Shown piece after piece: positions 63,649 to 64,000 of a DNA stretch of 64,000 nucleotides; the stretch's first letter is position 1, and every line of letters begins with the position of its first letter. Location: positions 3,658,001 through 3,722,000 of the forward strand of contig NC_009831.1 in NCBI RefSeq assembly GCF_000018025.1. Direction: 5' to 3'. The DNA comes from Shewanella sediminis HAW-EB3 (GTDB lineage Bacteria > Pseudomonadota > Gammaproteobacteria > Enterobacterales > Shewanellaceae). The translations under genes were made by a program, and so were the position numbers. The notes beneath the pieces were generated by a model that was not told the origin of the DNA, made no database searches, and worked only from the letters and a program-made list of their open reading frames with translations.

Positions 63649-64000
63649 TTACCTGATCTGCAACACGGTCTGCTGCAGGGTGTTATTCACCTCAAGCGTT
63701 CTCGAGTTCGCCTGGAAGTTTCGTTGAGCAGAGATAAGATCCACAAGTTCGGTGGTCAGATCGACATTCGACTGTTCCAGTGCCGATGAACGAATACTAC
63801 CGAAGGTACCGCTATTTGCCTCACCGGCGAGCGCAGCGCCTGAGTCGAGGCTGGCTTTCCATGAGGTATTACCCACCTGCGTCAGTCCCTGCTCATTAGC
63901 AAAACGCGCCAAGGCCACCCTTGCCAGCGCTACCGTCGCACCATTACTGTAACTGGCGTTGATCAGACCATCGGCGCCGACCTCGACATTCGTTAAACGG
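63649..64000 (-). CDS. flgE: Flagellar hook protein FlgE, C-terminal part
   Basis: Only the last 117 codons are inside the window, and the frame is open to base 64000. The C-terminal axial-protein signature is NVDLTTELVDLISAQRNFQA, followed by SRTLEVNNTLQQTVLQIR. Upstream residues include VEVGADGLINASYSNGATVA, as in the hook D1 region. The GTG at 63918 is internal, not the start. It is the last gene of an operon extending to the right. Confidence 0.93.
   Translation of the reverse strand, partial: RLTNVEVGADGLINASYSNGATVALARVALARFANEQGLTQVGNTSWKASLDSGAALAGEANSGTFGSIRSSALEQSNVDLTTELVDLISAQRNFQANSRTLEVNNTLQQTVLQIR

Noticed and set aside
63649..63918. Complete small gene at the right edge starting with GTG
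   Set aside because: The frame stays open to base 64000 and the added residues match FlgE, so the GTG is internal.

Overview
The window is a stretch of a marine gammaproteobacterial chromosome, most likely Shewanella. This is inferred from gene order: a single polar-flagellum cluster with FlrABC regulators, tandem short flagellins, a parC-parP-cheW chemotaxis tail, and MITE-like and REP-like repeats of a kind I associate with Shewanella and Vibrio. No rRNA, tRNA, CRISPR array or prophage was seen. Almost every gene is on the minus strand, so operons read from high to low coordinates.

Region 1 (1-8.9 kb) is an envelope and polysaccharide locus. An RfaH/NusG-like antiterminator is followed by a large SLBB polysaccharide-export protein and a WecA-type sugar-phosphate transferase. 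A type II secretion-like pseudopilus module (GspG, GspE, GspF, GspH-like and a GspI/PilV-like pilin cut by the window edge) comes next. Region 2 (8.9-14.3 kb) holds a POT peptide transporter on the plus strand, a four-helix-bundle (S23) gene split by a MITE, an RssB-like response regulator and an MlaA homologue without a lipobox.

Region 3 (14.3-19.3 kb) carries a plus-strand FliK-like protein and a free-standing FlhB C-terminal-domain protein. They are embedded in repeats: a 142-bp REP-containing tandem repeat, a cluster of short palindromes and an exact array of 25 copies of a 25-bp unit. A DUF2802 gene follows, with a MITE almost touching its start codon.

Region 4 (19.3-64 kb) is the flagellar/chemotaxis supercluster. 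From right to left: flgE (partial), flgFGHI, flgJ, flgK, flgL, two flagellins, flaG, fliD, a fliT-like gene, fliS, flrA, flrBC, fliEFGHIJ, fliKLMNOPQR-flhB, flhA-flhF-flhG-fliA, cheYZAB, an unrecognised membrane-anchored protein, parC, parP and cheW. Sigma-54 -24/-12 sites with canonical spacing precede flgF, flgJ, flrB, fliE, fliK and flhA, and a sigma-28 site precedes the distal flagellin. This fits the FlrA to FlrBC to FliA hierarchy known from Vibrio.

The observations most worth a second look are: three repeated acidic motifs in the CheA linker that resemble the CheY-binding peptides of FliM and CheZ; the 25x25-bp satellite; the FliK-like/FlhB-C pair; the unknown protein between cheB and parC; MITE insertions that split or abut genes; and an FlhB whose autocleavage motif reads NPDH.
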